The notes below the pieces were generated by a model. The model saw nothing but the letters and a program-made list of their open reading frames with translations, did not search any database and was not told where the DNA came from. From assembly GCA_916700875.1 (NCBI GenBank), contig CAKAKS010000031.1, positions 6,960,977-7,024,976 of the forward strand: a DNA stretch of 64,000 nt. The letters are read 5' to 3'. Positions 34,935 to 47,335 of this stretch are shown piece by piece (position 1 is the stretch's first letter; every line of letters starts with the position of its first letter). A program made the position numbers and the translations under genes. This DNA is from Sebastes aleutianus. Lineage: Eukaryota > Chordata > Actinopteri > Perciformes > Sebastidae.

Positions 34935-37367
34935 ACATGCCTCAGAAATGTTTAACCAGCCACCAAAAAAGCCTTTGAAATATACAAATTATTTTAGATT
35001 TTTACTTTACTAAATCATTTATCTTTTCCCTTACAATATCTGTACATTTTATCTCCCGTTATAACGGTCTAATTATGTTTCAGAGCTTTCCCCTTTCTAA
35101 ATTCTTGTATTATATTTGAGTATAACTTAAATAAATATAGCCTAAAATCAGTCCTTAAAACAATGTATAATTTGTGTATGATAGCAGAATGTGAATCAAA
35201 TCATTTTATTGATATAGCACATTGAAAAACAAGTCGACCAAAGTGCTTTACAATGGCACAGCAATAATGTTTAATTTGTGTATGATAACACAATGTGAAC
35301 TCCTCCTCAGGTTGTTAAAACCAACAAACTCCCAGGAACAATACAGAGATCATGACCTCAGTGTCCACAATGCTTCTGCTGTCCGGGTGCCTTGCTGCCA
35401 ATACCCATCCACCAGATATGAGTGGTTCCCCGAAGCAATTTTAGTGTTTATTCTGCGTATTTATGCTCTCTGACCAGCCTGGTGGAAGGATGCCTCTTCC
35501 AGTAAAGTAAACCTAAAAGCTTTTTTTCCTAATGAGGTTTCTGTTAGAGGTTTTCTTGCCATTTTTATTTGTTATCCTCATATTGCAGCCATTTGGAAAC
35601 TAGAGCTTTGGAAATAAACTTGACTTGTTGGGGAGTATAATGCTGATTTCAGATTCCTATCATCATCCCCGTCTCCTCCCAGAGAGGCAGACGCAAAGGA
35701 CAGCAATAAGAGTTGCAGTGGTGAAGAGTAAGAAGAGGGTGATCGCAAGGACACAATAGAGGCAAATGGGACAGAAAGATTAGTGGCGAGGAGGAGTGGA
35801 GAGGTAGAGGAAGAGAGAAGAGAAGGGTGAAAGCGAGATATGGAGCGAGGACAGGGACGGACAGGGGAGGAGAGGAGAGTGTGTCATTAATCACCCTGTG
35901 TGACACTCTCAACTACAGGGGAGCTTCACAGTGCAACATTCACTTCTATTAGCAGTCCATTAGCAGAGCCCGGCACAAGTAGCAGCACTTGACAGGCAGG
36001 CCTGTGCCAGAATGGCTGACCTGTGTCTCTCCACACAATGTATACTGCGCCACCTAGATAGTGTGTGTGTGTTTCTGTGCGAGTCAAAGTGCACCACAGG
36101 GCATAACATTACTGTGACATATTGTGGCGAGTTTAGCTTTTTAGGCTTTGGACAGCTAAATGAAAATAATTGTATAAAAAGGTCCCGCTTTCAATTACGC
36201 TAGTGGATGAGATAATGATTGTAAAGATGATGATGGTGGTGGTGGTGACCTGATTTTCCTACCTGTGATACCCTCTCATGCCAGAAAATGGCTCTTCAAA
36301 GTTGAGATGGCTGATGCATTAGAGAGGTACAGTCATTTCTCATTCAAAGGCTTGTTGGCCTCTCCTAGCCAAGAGCCCGGTGATTACAGGATCTCAGCCA
36401 AAGGGGACGGGGGTGTGGACCACTGTCCCTGCTCTTGATCTACAGTTCATTTATGATTAGAGATCAGAGCCGACAGTCAGAAAATCAGGGGTGGGGGGGT
36501 GGAGAGGAGGACCAGAGCCAAAGGGGGAGAGAGAAGTGATTACGAGTTAAGTGGCCCTTCCCATGCCATTATAAGCAGCAGGGCTGACAGAGCACATCAT
36601 GAGCGAGTATAAGTACACACTCCACTTCTGCCCTTTAATTTGGCATCATGGCCTAGCCCCCCCCGGTGCTCAACCACTAATGTCCTTCTGCATTTTTGTG
36701 TTCCTAACGGGAAATCAGTCAAGGACATGTCATTACAAACGCAGGTACATAGGAGTTCCTAAAAGATAGTAGCTGCAAGGAAACTTTAATTTAGATAGTT
36801 ATTGCTGCATTTTTTATGATTTTTTTACATTTACTCATCCTGATCATTTAGTAACATCTCTAATCTGCTTTTCTTCATGTTTGTTATATAATTGCGTGAT
36901 AATCGTCATCATAATTTAGCCGATGTAATCATCTATGCACACACACACTGCAAAAAAAACGAACGTCCTGTACTGTTGCCATACATGCTATCCTACCTAG
37001 CAAAGAGGATTAGGGTACAAAAACGGGGGGATTTGAGATGCTGCTGGAATGCTGGTACTATGCACACAACAGACACTATAAAACGCTCAAAGTGCTGATG
37101 AGCAGCAAAAGGCAGAGTCAGTGGGAATGCTGTTATTTCCCCGATGTCCTTTAACAGTGTTCCCTGCGGTCTTGGTTCCCAGCATGGAGCGCAGTCCTAA
37201 CATGACACAGCAAGATAATAGAAGATCCAACTAAACGGTTGGCTGGAAATGTAGGCCGAGCATACCCTGCATGCAGTTTGAAGGTGTGAGATAATCCTGG
37301 TTTATCTCAGTTGTTGCTTGTCTGTGGGGCTAAGAAGCAGCCAAATTGAGGGCTGTCTTAAAGGAAA
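34935..37367. other. Intronic DNA with low-complexity and possible old repeat fragments
   Basis: 35198-35300 resembles common fish repeat sequence (TTTATTGATATAGCAC, AAGTGCTTTACAATGG). 35700-35880 is a purine-rich tract of about 150 bp. No exon was recognised. Confidence 0.45.
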
Positions 37368-37740
37368 TGTTTGACATTTTGGGAAATGCGCTTATTCGCT
37401 TTCTTGAGAATTAGATACGACGATCGACACCACTCTGGTGTCTGTACGCTAAATATGAAGCTACCGCCAGCAGCGTTAGTTTAGCACAAAAACAGGGTTC
37501 GTGTCTAGAAGGTAACTCGCAAATTGCCGAATCTGGCAAAAGCATTCAAAAACTCTCATGAGACTTGTTGCCCGATGACCTATCCTAACCCGAGGTCAAC
37601 TATTCAAGAGGAATGCCTAACCTTAACCATCTTGTGAGTTTCCCAACTTGTGGGTTACCTTCTAGACACGACCGGAAACATGGGGAAACATTTAGCTTAG
37701 CTGTGTCCAAAGGTAACCCCTAAGTAGTGAGCTTTAGAGG
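37368..37740. mobile_element. Fish repeat with TTAAAGG end, interrupted by R11
   Basis: It starts TTAAAGGAAATGTTTGACAT and continues with GCGCTTATTCGCTTTCTTG, CACTCTGGTGTCTGTACGC and AAATATGAAGCTAC. The body resumes after the insertion as GGAAACATGGGGAAACATTT and GTGTCCAAAGGTAAC. The far end (GAGCTTTAGAGGTGCTTG) seems rearranged. Confidence 0.6.
37497..37673. mobile_element. R11 palindromic element, copy 1
   Basis: The arms are TTCGTGTCTAGAAGGTAAC at 37498-37516 and its near-perfect inverse GTTACCTTCTAGACACGACC at 37654-37673. The total length is about 177 bp. The same ends occur at 51052-51060 and 51387-51520, in a copy broken by another element. Non-coding MITE. Confidence 0.85.
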
Positions 37741-37977
37741 TGCTTGTAGTCGGATTTAGTACTTCCAGAATAATGTTTGTCTGAATTTATGTGCATGTAA
37801 TGCGAAAACAATGACGAAAAAATATTAATACTAATTATTATAAGTATTGGAGAGAGTGTATGTTATCCTACCTTCAACCAGAGCTACTGCTGATCTCACA
37901 GACTTCCAGTAATTGAGTGGAACAAAGCTAATCTCACCTACAGCCTGCTGTATATAAGTCACATACCTTCAAACTGC

Positions 37978-38244
37978 ACACAGAAGCATGAAAACCGATC
38001 AATTGGAAATGAAGACATTGTGACTTTGATAGATGATGAGATCATTCAAGACGAGACTGTTCTAAAATCAGACGAACATCTTCATCTCAGGGAGCTCTTT
38101 CAATCCTCTGCTCCGCCGCCGTCGACCGGGGCACCTTTGATGTTAAAGCCAGGCTATATGTTCAGGTCTGATGAGAAGTGGGGCCAACGTACCACTGAGG
38201 CGGTAATGAGTGAGATGATATCAACGGTGACTCATAACACCTGA
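37978..38244 (+). other. Candidate coding stretch, acidic peptide (unidentified)
   Basis: An open frame of about 88 codons follows an acceptor-like CTGCACACAG. It includes IGNEDIVTLIDDEIIQDE and later PGYMFRSDEKWGQRTTEAVM, and ends in TGA at 38242-38244. The first half is rich in Asp, Glu and His. There is no ATG at a convincing start, no family match that I recognise, and no clear donor. Low confidence; a fossil exon or chance are alternatives. Confidence 0.15.
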
Positions 38245-38728
38245 GTCACACACACGCGGCGCGGAGGCTTCGGCAATCACCTGAATTTTTTCACGTCTCT
38301 GTGGAAATCCAGCCTGCTCTCCAGGATGGAAATCCAGCTGCTATCTTCCTCCTCTGTTCTGACTCTGATTGACAAAGCTAAACCCTTAATCCTGGCTTTG
38401 CCCTGTCTTGTGCTCCGAGCCGGAGCCTCACGAGTGGAATGGGACTAAAGCAAATATATAAAAGCCCTCCTCGTGAAGAATAGGAACAGTATTCATCCTG
38501 TAAGAAGTCATTTTGCCAAGCTGACGTTTGTATTTTGTCAAACTCTCGAGTGGATACATTCATATACGCAATTTTATGTACCTGCAGACTGAAACGTTTA
38601 CTTCATTTTGTTGTCGAATGTGTCACAGCTCTGCATTGTTGGAGTGCGGTGGTGGTTTCCAGGCCTTGCACTAATGTCTGGCTGGGGAGGGTTGTGGTCT
38701 ATGTATGTCAGCAGAACGGAGAGAGAGA

Positions 38729-38757
38729 GGGGGTGGGTGGGTGGGTGGGGGGGGGGC
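38729..38757 (+). repeat. (GGGT)n run with G-quadruplex potential
   Basis: GGGGGT, three GGGT units and then a G10 run give far more than four G-triplets separated by single bases, the tightest quadruplex pattern. Confidence 0.85.
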
Positions 38758-39366
38758 AGGTATGGGACCACTGGTCCCGGCTGAAACATGAGAGCAGGAG
38801 ACCCACGCTCCCCATTTCCTGTCTCCGCTTTATCAGCATCTTGCTCTCTGTTATTTCTGTGCTCTTAAAGCATCCGATGAAAGCCTCAGCCACAGATAAA
38901 TGTTTGTGCCTCCTTGTTTTTTATGGGGCTCAAATGAGGGACTTCATCCGCCTGCCCCCCCCAACCCGCCCCCCCTCCTTCATTCCCTCTTTTTTTTTGC
39001 TTCCATTCCTGTGTCTGCTTTGAGATGCCACAAGAGAAGTTATAGCCTCTGGTTTACATTACGGTTCCTTTGAGATGGGCCCGGGACGCCTAAAAGGACA
39101 ATGCTTGTTCTTGTTCTTCTGAAGGAATACATTTTTTACAAGACATCAGGGAAAGGGCATGAGAAGAGGCGACTACACCGCATTTGTGCTTACGCTTGTA
39201 AGAAATAATTATTTCCGCCTCATTCAGATCTCGGGGAACGAGAGGTTTTTGAAAAGTAACTTGTGTCCTTAACAGTCTGCACCCTTTCACCTCTTATCAC
39301 CGCACACAATATTTTCCTTCGGAGTCACATAATCCAGTCTGTTTTCTTTGCTTTCTGTGTGAGCAT

Positions 39367-39388
39367 TGTGTGTGTGTGTGTGTGTGTG
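39367..39388. repeat. (TG)n microsatellite
   Basis: About 11 TG units. Confidence 0.95.
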
Positions 39389-40160
39389 CGTGTTCTTGTT
39401 TGCCCGCATATGGTGGCACAGTGTGCGTGTGCGTGCGCGTGTGTGTTTATTCAATAATAACAGAGTCCGAGAAAGTCTGTTTCAGATAAATCTGTGTGAA
39501 TACCAGACCATTCATCCCCAGGAAATCAATCTTTCTCATAATTCCCCTCATTTTTCTTCCATCTGTTATCTACAGAGCTGCCAAACCGACTTTTTAAACA
39601 GAGCAGACCATTACCAGAGGGCAGAATTAAATGTGTGTCAGAATGCCAGCCTGTAAAGTTGTTGTTTTTACCGAGTTAAATGAGGTGCTAAATTAAAGCC
39701 TCACAATTGGTATGCACTGATTGTATGATTAAACCCCCCCTACCCCACCAACCCCCCCACCAACCCCCTGTGTACTCCCATTGACAAGAGCAGAGAAAAA
39801 GTCAAAATGTGTGTTAAAGAGTCGGGGATGTTTTTAAAAAATCATGCTATTGAAATCATGCTTGACTGTTGGGGGCATGTGATGAATGGCTGTTTGTGTA
39901 TGTTTTTGTGTAATTACTCTGTACAAGTCTCAACAAACACTGTGGAATTCATCGCCAGCTTTTTGGAAAACATTTTAGTTTTTTCCGAAAGCAATAGAAG
40001 GGTTTTTAGAGTTAACCGCCCCAACCCGAACACCCTACTGCGTGACCTCCTTTTCTTCATTTTGGGCTTTGTTACTGCGAGTCCAGTAATGGTTTGCAAC
40101 TGGAGATTGCTGTTGGGTGTCAGCACTTTCCTGTGTTTGTACAGCGTGTGTTTGTGAGCC

Positions 40161-40186
40161 TGTGTGTGTGTGTGTGTGTGTGTGTG
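40161..40186. repeat. (TG)n microsatellite
   Basis: About 13 TG units. Confidence 0.95.
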
Positions 40187-41279
40187 CCGTATCTCCACGA
40201 TCAGTCCCTGGTGACCTAAGTACTGGCAGACAGTGTTTAACTGGGGCAGGCTCAATGGGTCTCATTTAAATGGGGCCCAGACAGAAGCCCCACAGTGAAG
40301 GGTTACTTTATGACTCTTAATATGTAAAGCACACTGTCAAAGCCGCTACAATGTGTGTGCTCTGCCAGAGAAGGCAAACTGTACCGTAGTCTTCCACTTC
40401 AGGAATCTGTCAGCGAACCAAACGTTTATAAAATCTGCCAAATTAGGGGCTTCCACGTGGAGAATAAGTGGCTGTGTTGTCTTTTTGATTTGTATGCATT
40501 CTTCAGTTAATGAACGCCATGGAGCTGAGGTTGATAATGACAGAAAGCAGTCTGCGCAGCTCTGAAAGTTCACTGCTGTAAATGTCAGAATTATTAATGA
40601 GCTCAATCTGTCAGTCCCCGCTTGTCCTACATGATGTTCTAACATAAAAGGATTGAGCAAAGTCAAGTCACATTTACAAAATGTCTGCATGCGTGTCATC
40701 GTCGGACTGAAAGAGTGCCTACTTTAGTACGCTGGGAGCTGTACAATGAATGCAAATCTTCAAGTTGTGCAAGGGATTGGCAGCAGAGGGGAGCTTCCAG
40801 CTGTGCATTTGCCCCTTTCAAGGAGCAAACCAAACAGTAGGCAGAAGGTGAATAATGGATGTTGTTGTGATGAATGCTCTGAAATGCAGAGAGAGAGAAA
40901 AAAATGCAGGAGTTTCCTAAACCAGGTCAAATGTCTGAATTGGCCCTATTTTGTATACGGATGAGCATTCTCGCTCAAAAGTTCCCACAGTAAACACAAC
41001 TCTTGTTTGCTGTTTAACGTCCACGGGCCCCAAATCCGTTCTGGCGGAGAACCCAAAATATTGGTGTAGACATTTACCGTGGCAGACCTCACGGAGCTCC
41101 CTACAGATTAGAATAAGCCCTCGGTACTACTATCACAACATGAAGGATCAGTTTCTGCATTTACAAATACCTTTTCAAACCAATTGATACATTTTTAATG
41201 GCTAGTATTATTAACGTTCGTAGCTTTACCAAAATATGGTATGCAAAATAAATTTTGTATGTAATCCATGTAATTTTGA

Positions 41280-42195
41280 ACCAGGAAGTATGAAGAGTGA
41301 CAAACGCTGCATTGGGAGGAGGTCAGGGTGGATAGGTTGGTCATAATACACTGGACTTTTGCCCAGGAGATCGGTGTTCATACCCCGTGTGAAACCAGAA
41401 TGCTACGATTTATTTGTCACGTAAATTCCGTACTTAAGTTATGCTACTTACGGAGTTATTTTAACACAAACCACGATCTTTTCCAAAACCCAACTGAGTG
41501 GTTTTGTTGCCTAAACCTAACCAAGTTGATCTTTTCCTAAACCTAACATGCTGGTCTCACACAATATTCGTTGCTATACCTATGAAAAGTAATGCACTGT
41601 AATTTGTGTATATCCAATAATGATCTTTACCATGATCTTTTCCTAAATTTAAGTAGTTTTGTTGCCTAAACCTAAGGAAGTTGTTTCCTGTGAAGACGGA
41701 AGTTTTAAAAAAAAAAAGACTGTATGCATGTAACGAGCAGAAATTGACATATGTTGCTGGACATTTGTAGGAAAACAAACGAAAAAGGAGGAATAATTTT
41801 TTCGTAAAATATCATACGAACTGTTGTATGAGAAAACGTTGAACCTAACTTAGTAGTTTTGTTGAATAAACCTAACCAAGTCGATCTTTTCCTAAACTTA
41901 ACTAAGTAGTTTTGTTGCTTAAACCTAACCAAGTTGATCTTTTCGTAAACCTATCTAAGTAGTTTTGTTACCTAGACCTAACCAAGTTGATCTTTTCCTA
42001 AACATAACTAGTTTTCTTGCCTAAACTTAACCAAGTTATTTCCTGCGAAGACAGAAGTTTATTTTGAAAAGACGGGAGCGGAAATTGACACGTGCGTCCC
42101 ATGTTGCTGGACATTTGTAGGAAAACGCACAACAACTTTTCGTAAGATATCATATGAACCGTTTTATGAGGATATGTTTCTGGATATGGGATCAT
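41280..42195. mobile_element. Composite R3-like element with a 53-bp minisatellite
   Basis: Inverse-orientation R3 landmarks (CCCAGGAGATCGGTG, CCCCGTGTGAAACCAGA) are followed by CTAAACCTAAC arrays. A new element end starts at 41549 (GCTGGTCTCACACAATATTC), whose inverse is the 56315-56380 sequence. A 53-bp unit (GATCTTTTCCTAAAC ... ACCTAACCAAGTT) repeats at 41883, 41936 and 41989, with partial units at 41476 and 41627. Confidence 0.65.
41845..42035. repeat. 53-bp minisatellite array
   Basis: Three and a half tandem units; unit starts (GATCTTTTC) fall exactly 53 bp apart at 41883, 41936 and 41989. Confidence 0.85.
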
Positions 42196-44335
42196 AATAA
42201 ATGATTTGAGCAGATGTATTATTTTTATTAGTAGTATTGGGAGTTTATTGGGATTATGCAGACCTCCCCATCAGTTTGGGAGCAACAGTGTAAGGTTTTG
42301 TTGAACTGCCCTCCCTCAAGTCAAGTTAATGGAGAAATGAGATCTGAGCTTGGAAAAAATGAGCGAGCTTAGTAAGATGACAGGCTTGTTTCTCTAATTC
42401 CAGACCTCAATAAACTATGACCCCATACAGTACACCAGCTGCACCGGAGTCAGCACACCAACTGTAAACCGATACACCATAATGGCTTGCTGCAGATATG
42501 CTCGAGCATGTGCAGCGGAAACCGATAATTCAGTGGTGACACACCATGCATAGGGGTTCCCATGGTTTTTAGGCTGACGTGAGGTAAGCCGATCTGCCAG
42601 GTAAAAAAGCAGAGAGAGGGGGTTACACCGGAGAGACGAGGAGGGGGAGGGCAACGCAGGGTAACCTCTGCTGTGTAAAAGGAAGGAGCAGCGCGCTGGT
42701 AAATCATGCCTCCTGATGAGTCTCTTTCAGTAGCTGCTTGTTTAAATCCGACATTCCTTACCCGTCGCATTTAGAAAGCTGCATTACTAAATCATGGTAT
42801 TTTTGTTTTTACAAGTCTGCAAAGGCTTCCTAGCTTTCTGCTAGCCACTTCTTCTTTTTTTTTGTTATCGCTGTTTTTCCATGCCAAATGTTTTATTTAG
42901 CAGCCTGCTCCAGCCTGAGACCTCGCCAACAAAAGCAATGATACCGGCCAGGAGGGGGAGGTGGAGGCGAGGAGTGAAATGAGACAGAGATAGCCACTCC
43001 TAAGCTGCATGGCTTTTACCCACAGGATGAACACGCTAAGATCCATCCAGGATCCAGGCACATTAACCCACAGCTATTCTGGGGCTGCTTTGTGTGGCTT
43101 TTTGTTCATGGAAAAGAGGCAAAAATCTGGTAAACAAATACGACAATGTTGAACAAACCAATGTGTTGTAAGGATTGGGCAGCTTTGAGCATTACATACG
43201 TGCACGTTTTCCGTCCCCCCTTGCAATTTCTTGGGAAATTTGTCGGGGGTAATCTGAGCCTTATTGTGTTGCTTTTCTGTGGAACGCCAGATACCAGCGC
43301 AACCTGGTTTGGGTTTTGACTGCCATTTCTCATGTTGGCAGTTGTTTCCACATTGATTGAATCTGAGGGGCGCGAGTGGCATGAGAAACTCAAGCTGGGA
43401 TATTTACACTGTAGCTTCCATTTTGGTTCTTTCGGCGTAGTTTGTTTTAATAAGAGCGTGAGAGAAAGCAGTAAACTGTGCGAGGAATTTCGACGGGGCA
43501 TGTCAAATCCAAGGAGTGTCGGCGCGGTCACTCTGTTAACACACAAGCCGGTGGTCATGGAGTCAAATGGATTGGTCAAAGCTCCGACACACACGGGCAC
43601 GTAACAAGGGCCGGACGAGCGGGAGGACAAAAGTGATCAGCGCTCTGATGGATGTGTCACGATGTAGCTGTCTAATAACATCAGTGGTTAAAGGTTTTCT
43701 CCGCGCAGCCTGTCACATCCAACTTAACTCTTCATTTCTACTCTTCTACTCTCCTCTCTTACTCTGTTGGGGTGTTGGACGGGAAAAAAAAGATACTGTC
43801 AGAGCCTACAAAGAGAGTTTTTCTAAAGGTTTACAAGATTAGTTGTTGCAGCGTGGCCCCAGTTACACGCAGACAAACCGTGTCTTTTGTATCGGGGGTG
43901 GTCTCTTGGGAGCGAAGCAGACATTTTAATTCAATCAGCTGCGAACAGCAATAATGCACCCCCCTCTCTCCTAAATCTCACTCATCTCACTTCAGTGATA
44001 CAATTACGAGCTGAGCCGCGTTGGCCATCTTGTTGTGATTATATGTGTTTACATGGGAGGGAGGTGTTTACTGTGGAAATTGCTGCCCTGTCCTGCTGCC
44101 CATTTAGCTACTGGAGGAAAAAGAGCTGCTGGGAGATTTAATTTATTCTCTGGGACAGAGTTGTAATTATTCTCTAACTAGCATTACGATTGTGTCTTCC
44201 TGAGGCCTTGAGATGAGTGGCTCCGGCTTTAGCGAAGAGCAGCTATAATGGCTCTGCATAGACACAAGGACACATTGTGTTTGTATGTGAGGAGTGATCT
44301 GTAGCATGTACTCTCCAGCAATAACTAAAATACCA
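42196..44335. other. Intronic DNA, unique-looking
   Basis: The longest frame in the window (43106-43630, -, 174 codons) lies here. It overlaps other frames on both strands, has no recognisable domain and is probably chance. No repeat element was recognised. Confidence 0.45.
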
Positions 44336-44340
44336 ACACA

Positions 44341-44832
44341 TTCTCATCCCAACTCGTCACCTTATACGGCCGCTTTGTCACGCACCTTGGCGTCACTATA
44401 GGTTTAGGCAACAAAACCACTTAGTTAGGTTTAGGAAAAAACGTAAAACTGCTACGTCTGTAAAGTGAAAATGAAACTGAACATTGAGAACACAGGACAC
44501 GAACGAACAGCTGATTGTAATGTGAAAGTGAAACTTAACGCACGGGACACAAACAGCGGTCTCCTGGATGAAAACCCTGTGTTTGTTGGACCCATCCACT
44601 TCCCGTCCCGACCACCGTTAGTGTGTCTTTTTTTCTCTTTAAACTACGTCACCACAGTGACACCGCTGCCCTTTCTCATCTGTTACTGTTGCCGCGGATG
44701 GGTTCACATTGTAATTAATGGAACGCCCGATGTGTCTCATATTGGTGCTAAAGGGTGCCTTGTGCGGTGGTATCACACGCCAACTGCCATGACAAAGCCT
44801 CCGTGTTTGACGCCCTGGAAACGAGAAGGGGC
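44341..44832 (+). mobile_element. R3 element, copy 2
   Basis: It starts TTCTCATCCCAACTCGTCA. A CTTTGTCA near each end is inverted (left 44373, right about 44788). Internal TTTAGGCAACAAAACCACTT, GGGACACAAACAGCGGTCTC and GTTTGTTGGACCCATCCAC match copy 1. Non-coding. Confidence 0.8.
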
Positions 44833-47335
44833 TGGAAATAAAGTATGTAGTTCGTTTTGCTTTTGATGCATTGTAAAACAATAGAAATATGGTCCATATG
44901 CAGATTTGTGTTTGATGCACAGTATGTCGAAAAGTTCAAAAACCTCCCATAGTTTTTTATTATTCTCCAAAACACTTTAAAATCTATCTGATTATGACTT
45001 ATTCATCGTTTTCATATAATATGCACTATTACTGTAGTGAAGTAAAGTCTAATCTACAATGTAAAAGGAAAGTACTATTAGAATACTTATAAAAGAATGA
45101 ATAAAAGCTGGATTTTAGATGGTCTTATTTGTAAAATGTCCTTTTTTTGTAGCACAATGCAATCCATAAAGAGTAAAAGGGGGTAAGTAGTCTTTTGAGT
45201 AATTGCATCCACAATCGGTCTCTGAAATTGCATGAGACTTTTCAAAAGAGCAAATCGAATCATTTGTCTTCCATTTCATATTTTTAAGTACCCATCCACC
45301 ACTGGCCTTGTGTCGTCCACGTTACTGCAGCATTCTGGTGATAACATTGCCTCCCTAATCTTACTGATGGTCACATTCAGGCCCCAGCACTCTGTTTTAT
45401 TGGTGGAGCATTATGCACAGCGTTTTGACCATTGTTTACTCCACAACATGCCACTTGTTATCTCCCGCAGCAAATGGCCGTGTCTTTACCAATCACGTCT
45501 GGCTTTTGTCTACTTTTCCTTTTTTCTCCACTGGATGAGCGGCCATTTAGTGCAAGGGTCAGGGCTGTAATTGACAGCCGCCACTAAACAAATCTGCCCG
45601 GCTCGGCGGTAGACCGACCCCAGCTCCCGTCCCCCCTCCCGCCACTCTAATCTAACTAATGCACCCGTGTGTGCGCTGGAAAGTGAATTAAGCATAGAAA
45701 ACTCAATACCTGATCCATCTGACAGAGCTGCCTGCGTGCACATTAGTAGTTTCTCTGCAGCCTCTGTAATTGTATTACACAAGTTGGCCGCTCTAACGAT
45801 CAGGCCTTACACACACTTATACACACTCTCCCTGTTGTCGTTAATCGCTGCCTTCGCTGGCCCCGGAGGCGTGCGGCGGGGCCAAGAACAGAGCGATCGA
45901 GAAGGAGGATGATGAGGCGACTCGTTCAGCCCTCCCTCAAGGCTGACATGAAATGAAATCATAGTCTGTGTTTATGTGTGTGTGTGTGTGTGTTCTTCTT
46001 TTTCTTTTAAAGCTCTGTTGCTGGACTCTCTGTATCTGCCTTTTTTTTGCCTTCTAATCAGTGCATTTCTGGGCACTCCTGCTGTGTGGCCCTGTTTTCT
46101 GTTTCTGCCTTTCGCGTATCCCACCGCCTGCTATCTGTTACTGTGAGCAGTCCTGCCCCTTCGCCACAGACCACAGCGTGATAAGATGAGCTTACACTCC
46201 CCACTAATTTCCCTTGACCTATGCAGACCTGTGAAAGGTTGGGAAAATATATCTCTGAAGTATTTTCGCAGCAGATAAGGGGGTGAGGACTCAGGAGATG
46301 GAGATGTAATGAAGAATATATTTGATCGCATAGTGTAGCGAACACATACCTGTGCTCCTCAAAGACTTTATCAGTGAGAGCCCAGAGAGTATTAGGGAGG
46401 AGAACAAAAGGACTGAGAGGGTGATTAAAGGGGTTGTTGTGTTGATTTGCTGCGTGTTGCCATGCAAGCAACCATTTTCTCCGGCCTCACTAATGGAGAC
46501 TTCAGTTTGAATCCAGGGAGAGGCTCTTTAAAATTTTATTCCTTCTAACAGGCTGATTTATAATGATGAGCCCCAGAGTCTCCCCAGCGCGGCAGGGCAT
46601 CACAAAGAGTCCTGGGAACTATATATAGAGAGACCGACCGTGGAGGGACTCGCTGCAGGCATGGGAGAATCCAGCAGATAGACGGTGAAAGATGACCCCC
46701 CCGCGTAGCCCAGCCAAAGGCCGGCGATGTATAGATGCACTGTGTTGTCCGAGAGACCTCCGTGACCTTTATAAGGTCACCCCCCCCATATTCCCAGCTC
46801 CCAGGGTCCAGTGATACCCTACTACCTGCCAGATGACACCCCATGATATGTGCATGTGTAAAACTCCCTCGGGGAGGACTTGTCAGAGAGTAGGTCATCA
46901 GATACGTGTGCGTGTTCACCTCCGTATGCGTGCACGCAACACATTTGTTTGTGTGTGTGCGCACATGACAGGGGAGGAACAGGGATGGGCAGCTTTATCA
47001 TGGTTATCTGAAAGGTCACTCCGTCATTGTCGGACTGCACTTTACAGAACCTCCCCGTGGTCACCGGGAGGCAAACTGATCCTGGAGAGACAGAAGGGTT
47101 GAAAGAGATTAGGTGAGCCTGGAAATTATGCACCGGTTTTGAAGGAGATTTCCAAAAAGTCGCAAAAAAAAAATTGCAAATGGAAGTGCATTTCCAAGAT
47201 TACATCGAAATGGCACCTGTAATTCATCTGTAGCTCTTCTGTGACTCTTATTTCATGATATTTCTTTGTGTTTTCCCTCTTTATAAGGCATTTATGAAAC
47301 TAGAAACCATCTCCCACAACATTGTTTTATTTGTG
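44833..47335. other. Intronic DNA, mostly unique
   Basis: 45010-45300 has fragments resembling the R12 body (AGTACTATTAGAATAC, ACCCATCCACCACTGG). A (TG)n of about 20 bp lies at 45974-45993. No exon was recognised; frames at 46058-46964 are unsupported. Confidence 0.45.

Larger units (their letters stand above)
37741..41279. other. Intronic DNA with microsatellites and G/C-run tracts
   Basis: It holds the candidate frame at 37978-38244, a G-rich run (38729-38757), C-runs (38956-38981 and 39734-39768) and TG repeats (39367-39388 and 40161-40186). Frames that cross the TG repeats on either strand are artefacts. No other feature was recognised. Confidence 0.45.

Noticed and set aside
40035..40265. 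Overlapping - strand frames near 40.1 kb
   Set aside because: They run through the (TG)n microsatellite and give Thr-His repeats; no exon features.
43106..43630. Longest open frame (174 codons, - strand)
   Set aside because: It overlaps other open frames on both strands, has no domain-like pattern, no splice context and no repeat explanation. A chance open stretch is more likely.
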